The notes under the pieces are model-generated. The model made no database searches, was not told where the DNA came from, and saw only the letters and a list, made by a program, of their open reading frames with translations. A stretch of DNA of 64,000 bases, from contig DBMP01000029.1 of assembly GCA_002298145.1 (NCBI GenBank), positions 1 through 64,000 on the forward strand, in the 5' to 3' direction. How positions within the stretch are numbered: position 1 is the stretch's first letter; each line of letters opens with the position of its first letter. This document shows positions 24,742 through 32,708 of this stretch, piece by piece. Both the position numbers and the translations under genes were made by a program. Source of the stretch: Spartobacteria bacterium UBA695. GTDB taxonomy: Bacteria; Verrucomicrobiota; Verrucomicrobiia; Chthoniobacterales; Chthoniobacteraceae.

Positions 24742-25966
24742 ATGAAGCGCTTGATTCGGACTTTCTTCCGCTTGCTGGGAGGCCTCGTGGCCATCCTCAT
24801 CGTCGTTTCGGCGATTTTCTACGGCTACCGCCCCAAGCTGGAGCGCGTCCCGGTGCCTCCGCCGAAGCCAATCTCCGGCGCGGCGATGTTTTATGAAGAG
24901 GCTTTCGCCGCAATGCCGGAGCTGAGTGGCGAGGAGATGAAGCTTTTCGACCAAAGCAAACCGTTGGATGAAGACGTCGCGCAAAGCCTGATCCAAAAGT
25001 GGGAGACCCCGCTTGGGCTGCTGGCAAAGGGAGCCGCCATGGGGTCGTGCGAGTGGGAGGGGATCCCCTTTTCAGGAGCGACCAATCCCTCTCGCGAACG
25101 TCGCCACGGTGCGCGCCCGACTGCATTTGCTCAAAGGCGAAAATCCCCAAGCCGTAGACGACCTCCTCATGGTGCTCCGATTCTCCCGCCACCTGGGAGA
25201 CCGCGCGACAGGGATTGCTAATGCGGAAGCACTTTCCTGCAACACCGTTGCCATACACACGGCCGCGTTTCATTTAAACGCCTTGGACCGGGAATCGCTT
25301 CAGATGCTCTCCAAGGGGATCAACTCACTGCCCCCGCTTCCGTCGCTTTGGGAAGGCGAGGATCGGGAATTCCGCTTCCTACACGCGTTTTCGCACAACA
25401 CTTACAGCGATGAGTTGGAATCCCCCTCCCCAAAACCCGACCGATCCCAAAAAGATGTGCTGAGTTCCTGTCATCGGTTCGTCGCCTCATGGGTCAGATT
25501 TTCCCCGCTGGTTTGTTATCTGAAAATCCGGGCCTTTGACCGGCACAGCATGGAACTCTTTGAGCTAATGAAACTCCCGTTTGCCCAACGCCAACCGCAA
25601 ATCGCTGCGTTTTGCAAACGCGTGAAAGACCCCTACACTCGCAATAAGCTGGTTGCTGCCTTGTGGCTAAACCCGTTTACGGACATTCTGAGCGCCGCGG
25701 AAACCGCCCAGCTTAACGACGCCCGCTACCAGACGCTATGGGCCGTTTTCAAGACCGCTCTGCAAGCGCAACTGGACGACCCGGAAACCGTGCGCGCAAA
25801 GATCGCGGGGTTCTGCGATCCCATCAACGGCTCCCCACTTCGAATGGAGGACCAGCCAGGAGAGGTCCGTATTATTTTTAAAAAGCAGGGAGACAAACCC
25901 GCTTGGGAGCTGAGAATCGGCATCGCGCTCCAGCGGGAACCGTATTGGCAGCTTAAGCAACGCTAA
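24742..25966 (+). pseudogene. Frameshifted gene for an anchored protein, unknown family
   Basis: Two overlapping frames together make one plausible protein. The first codes an N-terminal membrane helix (MKRLIRTFFRLLGGLVAILI) and AAMFYEEAFAAMPEL up to CEWEGIPF near 25075. The second frame takes over with PLANVATVRARLHLLKGEN and runs to the stop at 25966. The frame change is at about 25065-25095, near the run CCCCTTTT. The layout (membrane helix, C-x-W motif, helical repeats) resembles large secreted or anchored families in Verrucomicrobia and Planctomycetes. Either the gene is decaying or the base calls here are wrong by one. Confidence 0.65.
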
Positions 25967-25971
25967 ATTTT

Positions 25972-26517
25972 CTACAGCCCAGCGTAGCTCCTCGGCAGTG
26001 AGCCCGGGGTGATCTCCACGTGCGTTCCGACGTCCACCCGGCTGTAGAGCTCGGCTACGTCGCGCGAGCGCATCCGCACGCAGCCGTAGCTGGCGGGCCG
26101 CCCGATCTGCCGCTCGACCGGCGTCCCGTGGATGTAGATGCCGCGAGCAAAGGCGTTGCGCGTGGAGGATTCCAGACCCCGCAGCCAGATGATCCGCGTG
26201 ACGATCGGGTCGCGCCCGGGAGCATTGGGCCGCAGGATTTCGCCCGTCGGGCGGCGGTCGTGGAAGACGCTCCCCAGAGGCCGTCCGTCGCCGATTTTCC
26301 GCGCCACTTCCATCGCCCCCACGGGGGTGGCATAGCTGCCGAAGCGGTCGCCGATGCCGTAGCGGGAGGTGGAGACGGGGTACTGCGCGACCTGCACGCC
26401 GTTCTCGAATAGGGCCAGCTTTTGGTCGCGCACGCTAATCAGGATGGCTGCCGCGTCGTCCGAGGCCATGGCGGAAACCCCGAAAAGGGTGATCAGGGAA
26501 AGGAGGAACAACTTCAT
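25972..26517 (-). CDS. L,D-transpeptidase (YkuD family)
   Basis: The 181-residue protein has a signal peptide (cleavage near AMAS, residue 18), a beta-rich core with ISVRDQKLALFENG, and the catalytic block HGTP followed by SYGCVRM with His and Cys of the YkuD fold. It would form 3-3 cross-links or anchor proteins on peptidoglycan in the periplasm. ATG 26517 is chosen; an upstream TTG would only add six residues. It is convergent with the frameshifted gene, six bases away. Confidence 0.9.
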   Translation of the reverse strand: MKLFLLSLITLFGVSAMASDDAAAILISVRDQKLALFENGVQVAQYPVSTSRYGIGDRFGSYATPVGAMEVARKIGDGRPLGSVFHDRRPTGEILRPNAPGRDPIVTRIIWLRGLESSTRNAFARGIYIHGTPVERQIGRPASYGCVRMRSRDVAELYSRVDVGTHVEITPGSLPRSYAGL

Positions 26518-26604
26518 AAGGGAAAGAAACAGCAAGCCTTGTACCGCGCCTTTCCCCGCCGGGCCATCGGGCCGGAAGTATTTTATTTATCCGCTCCGGG
26601 GCAT

Positions 26605-26635
26605 GAAAAAGGCGGAAGAGATCCCCTCTCCCGCC
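26605..26635 (-). terminator. Rho-independent terminator after transaldolase
   Basis: On the minus strand GGCGGGAGAG and CTCTTCCGCC (one mismatch) form a stem closed by GGAT, followed by a T run. It lies about 45 bases beyond the transaldolase stop codon. Confidence 0.75.
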
Positions 26636-26679
26636 CAAATTTTTTGCGCTTTTCGCGACTTTTTACGGCTTTCGCTTTT

Positions 26680-27654
26680 TTAAAGCAGCCCGCCGATGAA
26701 CTTCTCCAGTTTGATAATGTCCACCGCGAATTTGCGGATTCCCTCGGCGGTCTTTTCCGTGGCCATGGCGTCGTCGTTGATCCAGTAGCGGAAGGTCTTT
26801 TCGTCGAGCGAGATTTTTTCGATGGCCAGCGAGCGGGCGACTTCGGGGTCGAGCTTGCGGACGAGCGGCTCGCACGAGGTATCCAGCTTGCCGAGCAGAT
26901 CGGGGCTGATGGTCAGGAGGTCGCAGCCTGCCAGCTCGATGATTTCGCCAGTGTTGCGGAAGCTCGCACCCATGACCTCGGTTCGGTAACCGAATTTTTT
27001 GTAGTAATTGTAAATCGTCGTTACCGACTGCACGCCGGGGTCCTCGGCCCCCACGTAGTCGCGCTTGTTGGTGGCCTTAAACCAGTCGTAAATGCGGCCA
27101 ACGAATGGCGAGATAAGCTGCACGCCAGCCTCGGCGCAGGCGATGGCCTGGGTGAGTGAGAAAAGCAGCGTCAGGTTGCAGTGGATGCCTTCCTTTTCCA
27201 GCACTTCGGCGGCGCGGATGCCCTCCCACGTGGAGGCAATCTTGATGAGCACGCGGTCGCGGCTGATGCCGTTCTTTTCGTAAATGGAGATGAGCTGATG
27301 GGCCTTGTCGATGGTCCCCGCAGTGTCAAAGGAAAGGCGGGCGTCGGTCTCGGTGGAGACGCGGCCGGGTACGATGGCCAGGATTTCGAGGCCGAAGGCG
27401 ACCAGCACGTGGTCGATCACATCGTCGATCTGCGCCTTGCCAGAGAGGCCGGTGCAACGGCGGTCGGCGATGACTTTATCGAGGAGGTAACGGTACTCGG
27501 GTTTCTGGGTGGCTTGATAAATCAGGCTCGGGTTGGTCGTGGCATCCTGCGGGTGAAACTGCCGCATCGTTTCGAAATCACCTGTATCAGCAACAACGGT
27601 TGTGAAAGACTTCAAAAGTTCGAGCTGATTGAGACCTGCTTTGGAATTGCTCAT
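26680..27654 (-). CDS. tal: Transaldolase
   Basis: The 324-residue protein has the transaldolase blocks DATTNPSLI (near residue 43), VSTETDARLSF, the Schiff-base lysine in RVLIKIASTWEG, and SPFVGRIYDW. This is the TalB-type enzyme of the non-oxidative pentose phosphate pathway, exchanging a dihydroxyacetone unit between sugar phosphates. It is monocistronic, with its own terminator. The adjacent genes are glycosyltransferases, unrelated in pathway. Confidence 0.95.
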   Translation of the reverse strand: MSNSKAGLNQLELLKSFTTVVADTGDFETMRQFHPQDATTNPSLIYQATQKPEYRYLLDKVIADRRCTGLSGKAQIDDVIDHVLVAFGLEILAIVPGRVSTETDARLSFDTAGTIDKAHQLISIYEKNGISRDRVLIKIASTWEGIRAAEVLEKEGIHCNLTLLFSLTQAIACAEAGVQLISPFVGRIYDWFKATNKRDYVGAEDPGVQSVTTIYNYYKKFGYRTEVMGASFRNTGEIIELAGCDLLTISPDLLGKLDTSCEPLVRKLDPEVARSLAIEKISLDEKTFRYWINDDAMATEKTAEGIRKFAVDIIKLEKFIGGLL

Positions 27655-27750
27655 AGAAAATAGCGTAAAATAAGTCTGACATCAAAGCCGCTACGATTGC
27701 AAGAGGTTCCATTGACAGACCAACCCGCCTTTTCTAGAAATAGACAGCAC

Positions 27751-28512
27751 ATGCAACTTCCAACCTCCCGCCGGGCCCTTTGGCTGGTGATCCCCAGTTT
27801 CAATGACAGCGAACGGCTGGCGCGCTTTCTGCCCGAGTTATGCGCGGCGCTGGAATCCTCGGCGCTTGAGGTCGCAATCCAGACGGTGGATGACGGCTCT
27901 TCCGAGGAAGACAAAGCGCGGCTCAATGAGTTGGTCTGTTCCATCCAGAAGCGCTATCCCTTTGTACGTGCAGCTCTTTTCCAGGGCACCAACCAAGGCA
28001 AGGGAGCGGCGATCATGCGCGGCTGGGCAGCGGCCGACGACGACGCGGATTGGCTCGGCTTTTTGGATGCGGACGGGGCAATCCCGGCTTACGAAGTTCG
28101 GCGCGTCACCGATTTACTCTTGCAGGATCGCCATCCGAATTCGGCGCTCTTCGCCTCGCGCATTCAGATGTGCGGGCGGAAAGTGGAGCGAAGCCTCAAG
28201 CGCCACTTCACCGGACGGATTTTTGCTTCCATGGTCGGTACGTGGATCGATCCGCATGTTTACGACAGCCAGTGCGGCTTCAAGCTAATCTCGCGGGAGG
28301 CGTATCGCAAAATCCAACCGCTGCTGCAAGAGAAGCGCTTCGCCTTCGATGTCGAGCTGCTCGCAGCGCTAAATCACCGTGCCACTGCGGTGGAAGAGGT
28401 CCCCGTGGACTGGACCGACATTCCCGGGAGCAAGGTGTCGCTACTGCGCGATTCGCTGCAAATGTTCGGCTCCGTTCGGACGATCCACTCGCGGATGAAA
28501 GAATGGCATTGA
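27751..28512 (+). CDS. Family 2 glycosyltransferase (DPM1/ALG5-like)
   Basis: The 253-residue protein has the GT2 core: LVIPSFNDSERL, a VDDGS block (QTVDDGSS), FLDADGAIPAYEV with the D-x-D, and SQCGFKLISREA. This points to a dolichyl/undecaprenyl-phosphate sugar synthase-like enzyme that loads a lipid carrier. No C-terminal membrane helices are seen. ATG 27751 is preferred over a TTG at 27697. It precedes a membrane glycosyltransferase by 35 bases, so the pair may act in series. Confidence 0.88.
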   Translation: MQLPTSRRALWLVIPSFNDSERLARFLPELCAALESSALEVAIQTVDDGSSEEDKARLNELVCSIQKRYPFVRAALFQGTNQGKGAAIMRGWAAADDDADWLGFLDADGAIPAYEVRRVTDLLLQDRHPNSALFASRIQMCGRKVERSLKRHFTGRIFASMVGTWIDPHVYDSQCGFKLISREAYRKIQPLLQEKRFAFDVELLAALNHRATAVEEVPVDWTDIPGSKVSLLRDSLQMFGSVRTIHSRMKEWH

Positions 28513-28547
28513 TTATCTCCTGCTTTTGCGTGGATAAATGAGGAAGA

Positions 28548-30068
28548 ATGGAAACTGAGATCCCCGTCACCAACCACGCAGAAGGAGAGAGGAAAGCCGC
28601 GATTCTTCAACTGATTCTGGGGCTTCTCTGCCTCTCGCTGCTCTTCGGCGCAGTGGCTACAAGCAGCGACAGTTTGTGGATTGACGAAGGTTTTTCAGCG
28701 TTTTTTGCCAATCAGCCAGACTTTGCCGGGTATGTCTCGGCCATGAAGCACGAACTTGGCTCCGACGCCCAGACGCCCTTTTACACTTTCTATTTATGGG
28801 CTTGGCGACATGGGTTTGGGGCATCGGAACACAGCCTGAGGCTGGCCAACCTACCCTGGGTTTTATTGGGCCAAGGCGCCCTTCTTGTGGCCATGGGGCG
28901 TGCCGGAATGCAGCGGCGGAAATTGGTTTTGTACATTACCGCAGCCGCCCTTTCTCCTTTCCTGGCATTCTACCTCAACCAAGCCCGCTGTTATGTGATG
29001 CAATATGGCACGGCATGCATGGTGTTGGCTTACCTCATCGAGATATCCGCCTCAGCCCGGCAGGCATTTGAGCCACGGACCCTCTTCATAGGCCTTGCGG
29101 GCGTTGTTCTCCTTTGTGGAACCAGTCTCCTCGGAGTCCCCTGGGCGGGGGCGGCAGTGCTGGCAGCAGTTTGGATTCTGTGGAAAAACCGTGGAAACAT
29201 TCCCAGACCATCCCCGGCAGCTTGGTCGGGGCTGGCGGTTTTTGTCATCATCCTCGGTTTATTGGGGACCTATTATCTAGGCACCCTTCTGCGCGGGGCC
29301 AGGGCAACAGGTGGAGAGACGAACCTGGGCTCAATCCTATACTGCGCCTATGAAATACTGGGACTCGCAGGCCTCGGCCCCAACCGAAACGAACTAAGGC
29401 AATTGGGCGTGCACGCAGTGGGCACCCTGGGCCCGGGGCTGCTCCTCGCGGCAGCCGTAGTCTCTGGCACTTTGATCTGGGGTGGAATCATCCGGTTTCG
29501 TCGAGGACTCCCGCTATCCATTCCCGTGAAAGCGTTGGGGTTTGCTCTGCTGCCTTTAGTATTTGTATTCGGGGAGGGAGCCGCTGTGCACTTTCGCGTC
29601 CTCGGGCGGCATATCATCGCCGGATTTCCTTTGATTCTTTGGCTGATTACTCTGGCCCTGGAGGAGCTTTTCAAGACCCGCCGCAAGATATTGCCTGTTT
29701 TGTTCTTAGCCGTATGGGCAACCTCGGCGGGATTGTTGCGTTTCTCTGAGCGTCACCAACGCGAAGACTATCGCGGCGCAGCCCTAACCGCTTTAGCCAA
29801 TGTCAACGAAGGCAAAACCGTCTGGTGGGTAGCTGACCGATTGACGGGGGAATACTATGGCCTCGACTTCAGCCTGGATAAAGGAGCAAGAAACTTAAGA
29901 AACCTTGATCCTCAAACCGCAGCAGCTTTACCCGCACCGCACCGGATTTTTCTCTCTAAACCAGAAATCTACGACGCGACGGGCGCTCTCAGGGGCTATA
30001 TGGAGACCAACGGTTATACTCCCGTCCAGACCTTCACGGCCTTCACGGTTTTTGAGAAGCGCCCGTAA
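28548..30068 (+). CDS. Polytopic glycosyltransferase, GT39/ArnT-like
   Basis: The 506-residue protein has about ten hydrophobic helices and a conserved acidic loop early on (SLWIDEGFSAFFA), as in GT-C enzymes that take sugars from polyprenyl-phosphate. It would act at the periplasmic face of the inner membrane. It follows the GT2 gene, whose product could supply the lipid-linked sugar. Its 3' end overlaps the convergent WecB-type gene by 26 bases. Confidence 0.8.
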   Translation: METEIPVTNHAEGERKAAILQLILGLLCLSLLFGAVATSSDSLWIDEGFSAFFANQPDFAGYVSAMKHELGSDAQTPFYTFYLWAWRHGFGASEHSLRLANLPWVLLGQGALLVAMGRAGMQRRKLVLYITAAALSPFLAFYLNQARCYVMQYGTACMVLAYLIEISASARQAFEPRTLFIGLAGVVLLCGTSLLGVPWAGAAVLAAVWILWKNRGNIPRPSPAAWSGLAVFVIILGLLGTYYLGTLLRGARATGGETNLGSILYCAYEILGLAGLGPNRNELRQLGVHAVGTLGPGLLLAAAVVSGTLIWGGIIRFRRGLPLSIPVKALGFALLPLVFVFGEGAAVHFRVLGRHIIAGFPLILWLITLALEELFKTRRKILPVLFLAVWATSAGLLRFSERHQREDYRGAALTALANVNEGKTVWWVADRLTGEYYGLDFSLDKGARNLRNLDPQTAAALPAPHRIFLSKPEIYDATGALRGYMETNGYTPVQTFTAFTVFEKRP

Positions 30069-30813
30069 GGCTCTCCAGGAACAGGTACCAGAGAAAAAGG
30101 GTGTTGTAGACCACGTAGCGCTTCCAGAGGCGGCGGGGCTCGACGGCCAGGCGGTAGAGCCACTCCAGGCCACGCTTTTGCATCCACGCGGGGGCCTGGC
30201 TCACCTTTCCAGCATGGAACGCAAAGGCCGCGCCGATGGCAAAGTAGACGCCCTTGGGCAGCTCGGCCTTGTGATCGGCAATCCAGCGTTCCTGCTTCGG
30301 GCACCCTAAGCCGATCCAGATCACCCGGGCCCCGGAAGCGGCGATTTTTTCGATGATCCGCGCATTCTCCTCCGCGCTCCAGACGCCGAATGGGGGCGCA
30401 TAGGTTCCCGCGACCTCCAAAGCCGGAAAGCGTTCCCCAAGCCGCTCAACCAGGGACTGTAGGAGCGCTTCGCTGCCGCCCAGGAAGAAATGGCGCAGGC
30501 CAGGCCGGGCCAGGACGTGGAGCATCAGCGTCGGGCCGTACACCCGGTCGAGCATTCCCGCTCCCCGGCGGTTCATGGCCCAGATGAGCGGCATTCCATC
30601 GGGAACGATCAAATCAAACCGGGAAAGCGTGGCGGCAAAGGCGGGATCGTGCCGGGCCATGGCAACCATGTGGGTATTGGCGGCAGCCACTGCGCGCACG
30701 CCCGGCTCCCGTGCCCAAACCTGCGTAAGTGACGCAGCCCGTTCATAATCCGTCACGGCCAGGGGCGTCCCCAGCAGGCGGCGGGTTTCGACGGTTAAAT
30801 TCGATGTTTGCAT
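30043..30813 (-). CDS. WecB/TagA/CpsF-family glycosyltransferase
   Basis: The 256-residue protein has the family blocks AANTHMVAMARHDPAF, VPDGMPLIWAMNRRG, RVYGPTLM and WIGLGCPKQERWI. Family members transfer a ManNAc-type residue to a lipid-linked sugar in teichoic-acid, common-antigen or capsule assembly. ATG 30813 opens MQTSNLTVETRRLLG. It is transcribed away from the exosortase gene, with only 33 bases between the two starts, so a divergent promoter region may be shared. Confidence 0.9.
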   Translation of the reverse strand: MQTSNLTVETRRLLGTPLAVTDYERAASLTQVWAREPGVRAVAAANTHMVAMARHDPAFAATLSRFDLIVPDGMPLIWAMNRRGAGMLDRVYGPTLMLHVLARPGLRHFFLGGSEALLQSLVERLGERFPALEVAGTYAPPFGVWSAEENARIIEKIAASGARVIWIGLGCPKQERWIADHKAELPKGVYFAIGAAFAFHAGKVSQAPAWMQKRGLEWLYRLAVEPRRLWKRYVVYNTLFLWYLFLESLTGASQKP

Positions 30814-30846
30814 GGCGGAAGCTTGTCGGGTATTAGTCCCGGGTCC

Positions 30847-31905
30847 ATGGCCGAGACTCCACATCCCCAATCAAACGGGAATTCCGGCGCGCCGCGAGAA
30901 GAAAATTCCGCTGCGCCGCGGAAAGCGCCCCCGTCGATACTCGACGACGCCCTGGCTTTTGCCATGAGCCTCCTGAAAGAACTGGCCGCTTTAGGGGCTT
31001 GGCTATGGCGCAACCCGGCTCCCGCCCTGGCGCTCGCGGGGATCGCCGCCGTGCTCGCTTATTTCTACGGTCTGGTGCATCCGTTCATGTACGGGGTGGA
31101 ATCCACAGCGGTATGGGCCTGGAAGGCCTGGAACCCGGAGGGCGACCAGAGCTATGGAATGCTGGTGCCGATCATCGCGATCTGGCTTTTCTATTTTCAC
31201 CGCGAGGCGCTTAAGAAAGCGGAGCCAGGCGGGTTCGGTCTGGGAATCGTTTCGGTCTGCGCGGGCATCTTGCTCTACGTTCTCGCCATTCGCAGCCTCA
31301 ACCCCCGCATGGCCATGGCCAGCATCCCGCTCGTGCTTTACGGCGGCGTTCGGTTCGCCTGGGGGCGCGCGGCGGCTCGGGTGGTGCTCTTCCCCTGCAT
31401 GTTCCTGTTCTTCGCGATCCCCGTATCAGCCCTGGAGCAGGCGACCAACAATCTGCAATTCATCATCACCGGAGCGGTGGGCAAGCTGACCCACCTGGTT
31501 GGCATTTCCATCCTGGCCGTGGGCACCACGCTGACGGCTAATGACGGCTCGTTCAATTTCGAAATCGCCGAGGGCTGCAGCGGCATCCGCTCCCTCACGG
31601 CCATGACGATGCTCACCGCCGTTTACGTCCACCTCACCCAAGACCGGCTTTGGAAGAAGCTCCTCATCTTCAGCTGCTCGCTCGGCTTCGCCATTGTCGG
31701 CAATATCGGGCGCATTTTCTCCATCGTACTGCTGGCCCGTTACTACGATCCGAAAGTGGCCGCAGGGGTCTACCACGAGTATTCCGGGTTCCTCTTTTTC
31801 CCCATCGCCATTATGGCAATGCTCTTCTTTAGCCAAGTCGTCAACTACGGCGTGAGCAAAAGCCGCCTCTCCCGCACTCCTTCACCCCTGCCCCAAACCC
31901 GATGA
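30847..31905 (+). CDS. Exosortase (membrane protein-sorting transpeptidase)
   Basis: The 352-residue protein has about eight hydrophobic helices and the exosortase catalytic trio: Cys244 in EIAEGCSGIRS, Arg289 in GNIGRIF and His310 in YHEYSGF. Exosortases process PEP-CTERM-type C-terminal signals, usually with an exopolysaccharide system. The N-terminal about 40 residues are Pro/Ala-rich and unordered. The EpsI gene overlaps its stop by four bases (ATGA). No PEP-CTERM substrate gene was recognised in the window. Confidence 0.92.
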   Translation: MAETPHPQSNGNSGAPREENSAAPRKAPPSILDDALAFAMSLLKELAALGAWLWRNPAPALALAGIAAVLAYFYGLVHPFMYGVESTAVWAWKAWNPEGDQSYGMLVPIIAIWLFYFHREALKKAEPGGFGLGIVSVCAGILLYVLAIRSLNPRMAMASIPLVLYGGVRFAWGRAAARVVLFPCMFLFFAIPVSALEQATNNLQFIITGAVGKLTHLVGISILAVGTTLTANDGSFNFEIAEGCSGIRSLTAMTMLTAVYVHLTQDRLWKKLLIFSCSLGFAIVGNIGRIFSIVLLARYYDPKVAAGVYHEYSGFLFFPIAIMAMLFFSQVVNYGVSKSRLSRTPSPLPQTR

Positions 31906-32630
31906 CCGCTTCGCTATCCCGTCGTCTCCTGACGCTCCTGGTGGTTCTGTCCGCCGGGCTGGGGCTCATTTACGCACTTCCCTCGGCCCCCAAACCACCT
32001 GCCCCTGGAGTCGCGACCGTGCTGCCGGACTTCGTGGACGAATGGTATGGCCAAGACGCCGCGGTGACGGAAAAGGAACGCCAGGTCCTCGGGGCGGAAA
32101 CAACCTTTGCCCGCAAGCAGTACACCAACGGCCGGGGGGCCTCAATCTTTGTATCGATCGTCTTCTCCGGCGAGGACATGAGCGCGAGCATTCACCGCCC
32201 GGAGCGCTGCCTCCCTGCCCAGGGCTTTACGCTGGTCGACTCCCGCACCGAAAAGCTCCCCCTGTCCCTGGACCCCACTCACCCGCTGACGGTCACCCGG
32301 CTGCATACCTTGCGCCCGATTTACGACGCCCAGGGCCGCCCCGTCACCTACAGCGACGGGCGTCCGTTTAAGGATTTCAGCCTGGTCTACTACTGGTTTA
32401 TCGGCTCAAAGGAAACCACGGCGAGCCACACAGAGCGCTACCTGCTGGACACCCGGGACCGCATTTGGATGGGCACCAACCAGCGCTGGGCCTATGTCTC
32501 CGTGATGAGCCGGATCACCGCGAACGTGGATAAATTCGGCCTCGACGAACCGCAGACCGATGAGCTTGTCCAGACCTTCATCCGCAAGCTGACCCCGCTC
32601 ATTCAGGCCAAGAGCGTCGTGATCCGATAG
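31902..32630 (+). CDS. epsI: EpsI, exosortase-associated protein
   Basis: The 242-residue protein has one N-terminal membrane helix (residues 8-26) and the EpsI hallmark SIHRPERCLPAQGF (H-x-P-x2-C-x4-G). EpsI domains are either fused to exosortases or encoded next to them and are needed for exopolysaccharide synthesis in methylotrophs. The ATGA overlap with the exosortase gene shows coupled translation. A strong terminator follows the stop. Confidence 0.92.
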   Translation: MTASLSRRLLTLLVVLSAGLGLIYALPSAPKPPAPGVATVLPDFVDEWYGQDAAVTEKERQVLGAETTFARKQYTNGRGASIFVSIVFSGEDMSASIHRPERCLPAQGFTLVDSRTEKLPLSLDPTHPLTVTRLHTLRPIYDAQGRPVTYSDGRPFKDFSLVYYWFIGSKETTASHTERYLLDTRDRIWMGTNQRWAYVSVMSRITANVDKFGLDEPQTDELVQTFIRKLTPLIQAKSVVIR

Positions 32631-32639
32631 AAAAAAAAA

Positions 32640-32680
32640 GCGTTTGCGGAATCGAGATCCCGCAAACGCCGCGTTTTTTT
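32640..32680 (+). terminator. Terminator after epsI (bidirectional)
   Basis: GCGTTTGCGG (32640-32649) pairs with CCGCAAACGC (32660-32669), followed by a T run at 32674-32680. An A run at 32631-32639 makes it usable from the minus strand too, for the convergent GH4 gene ending at 32709. Confidence 0.9.
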
Positions 32681-32708
32681 CCCAGCTTAAGCTCTTAGGT
32701 ATCCGGTA

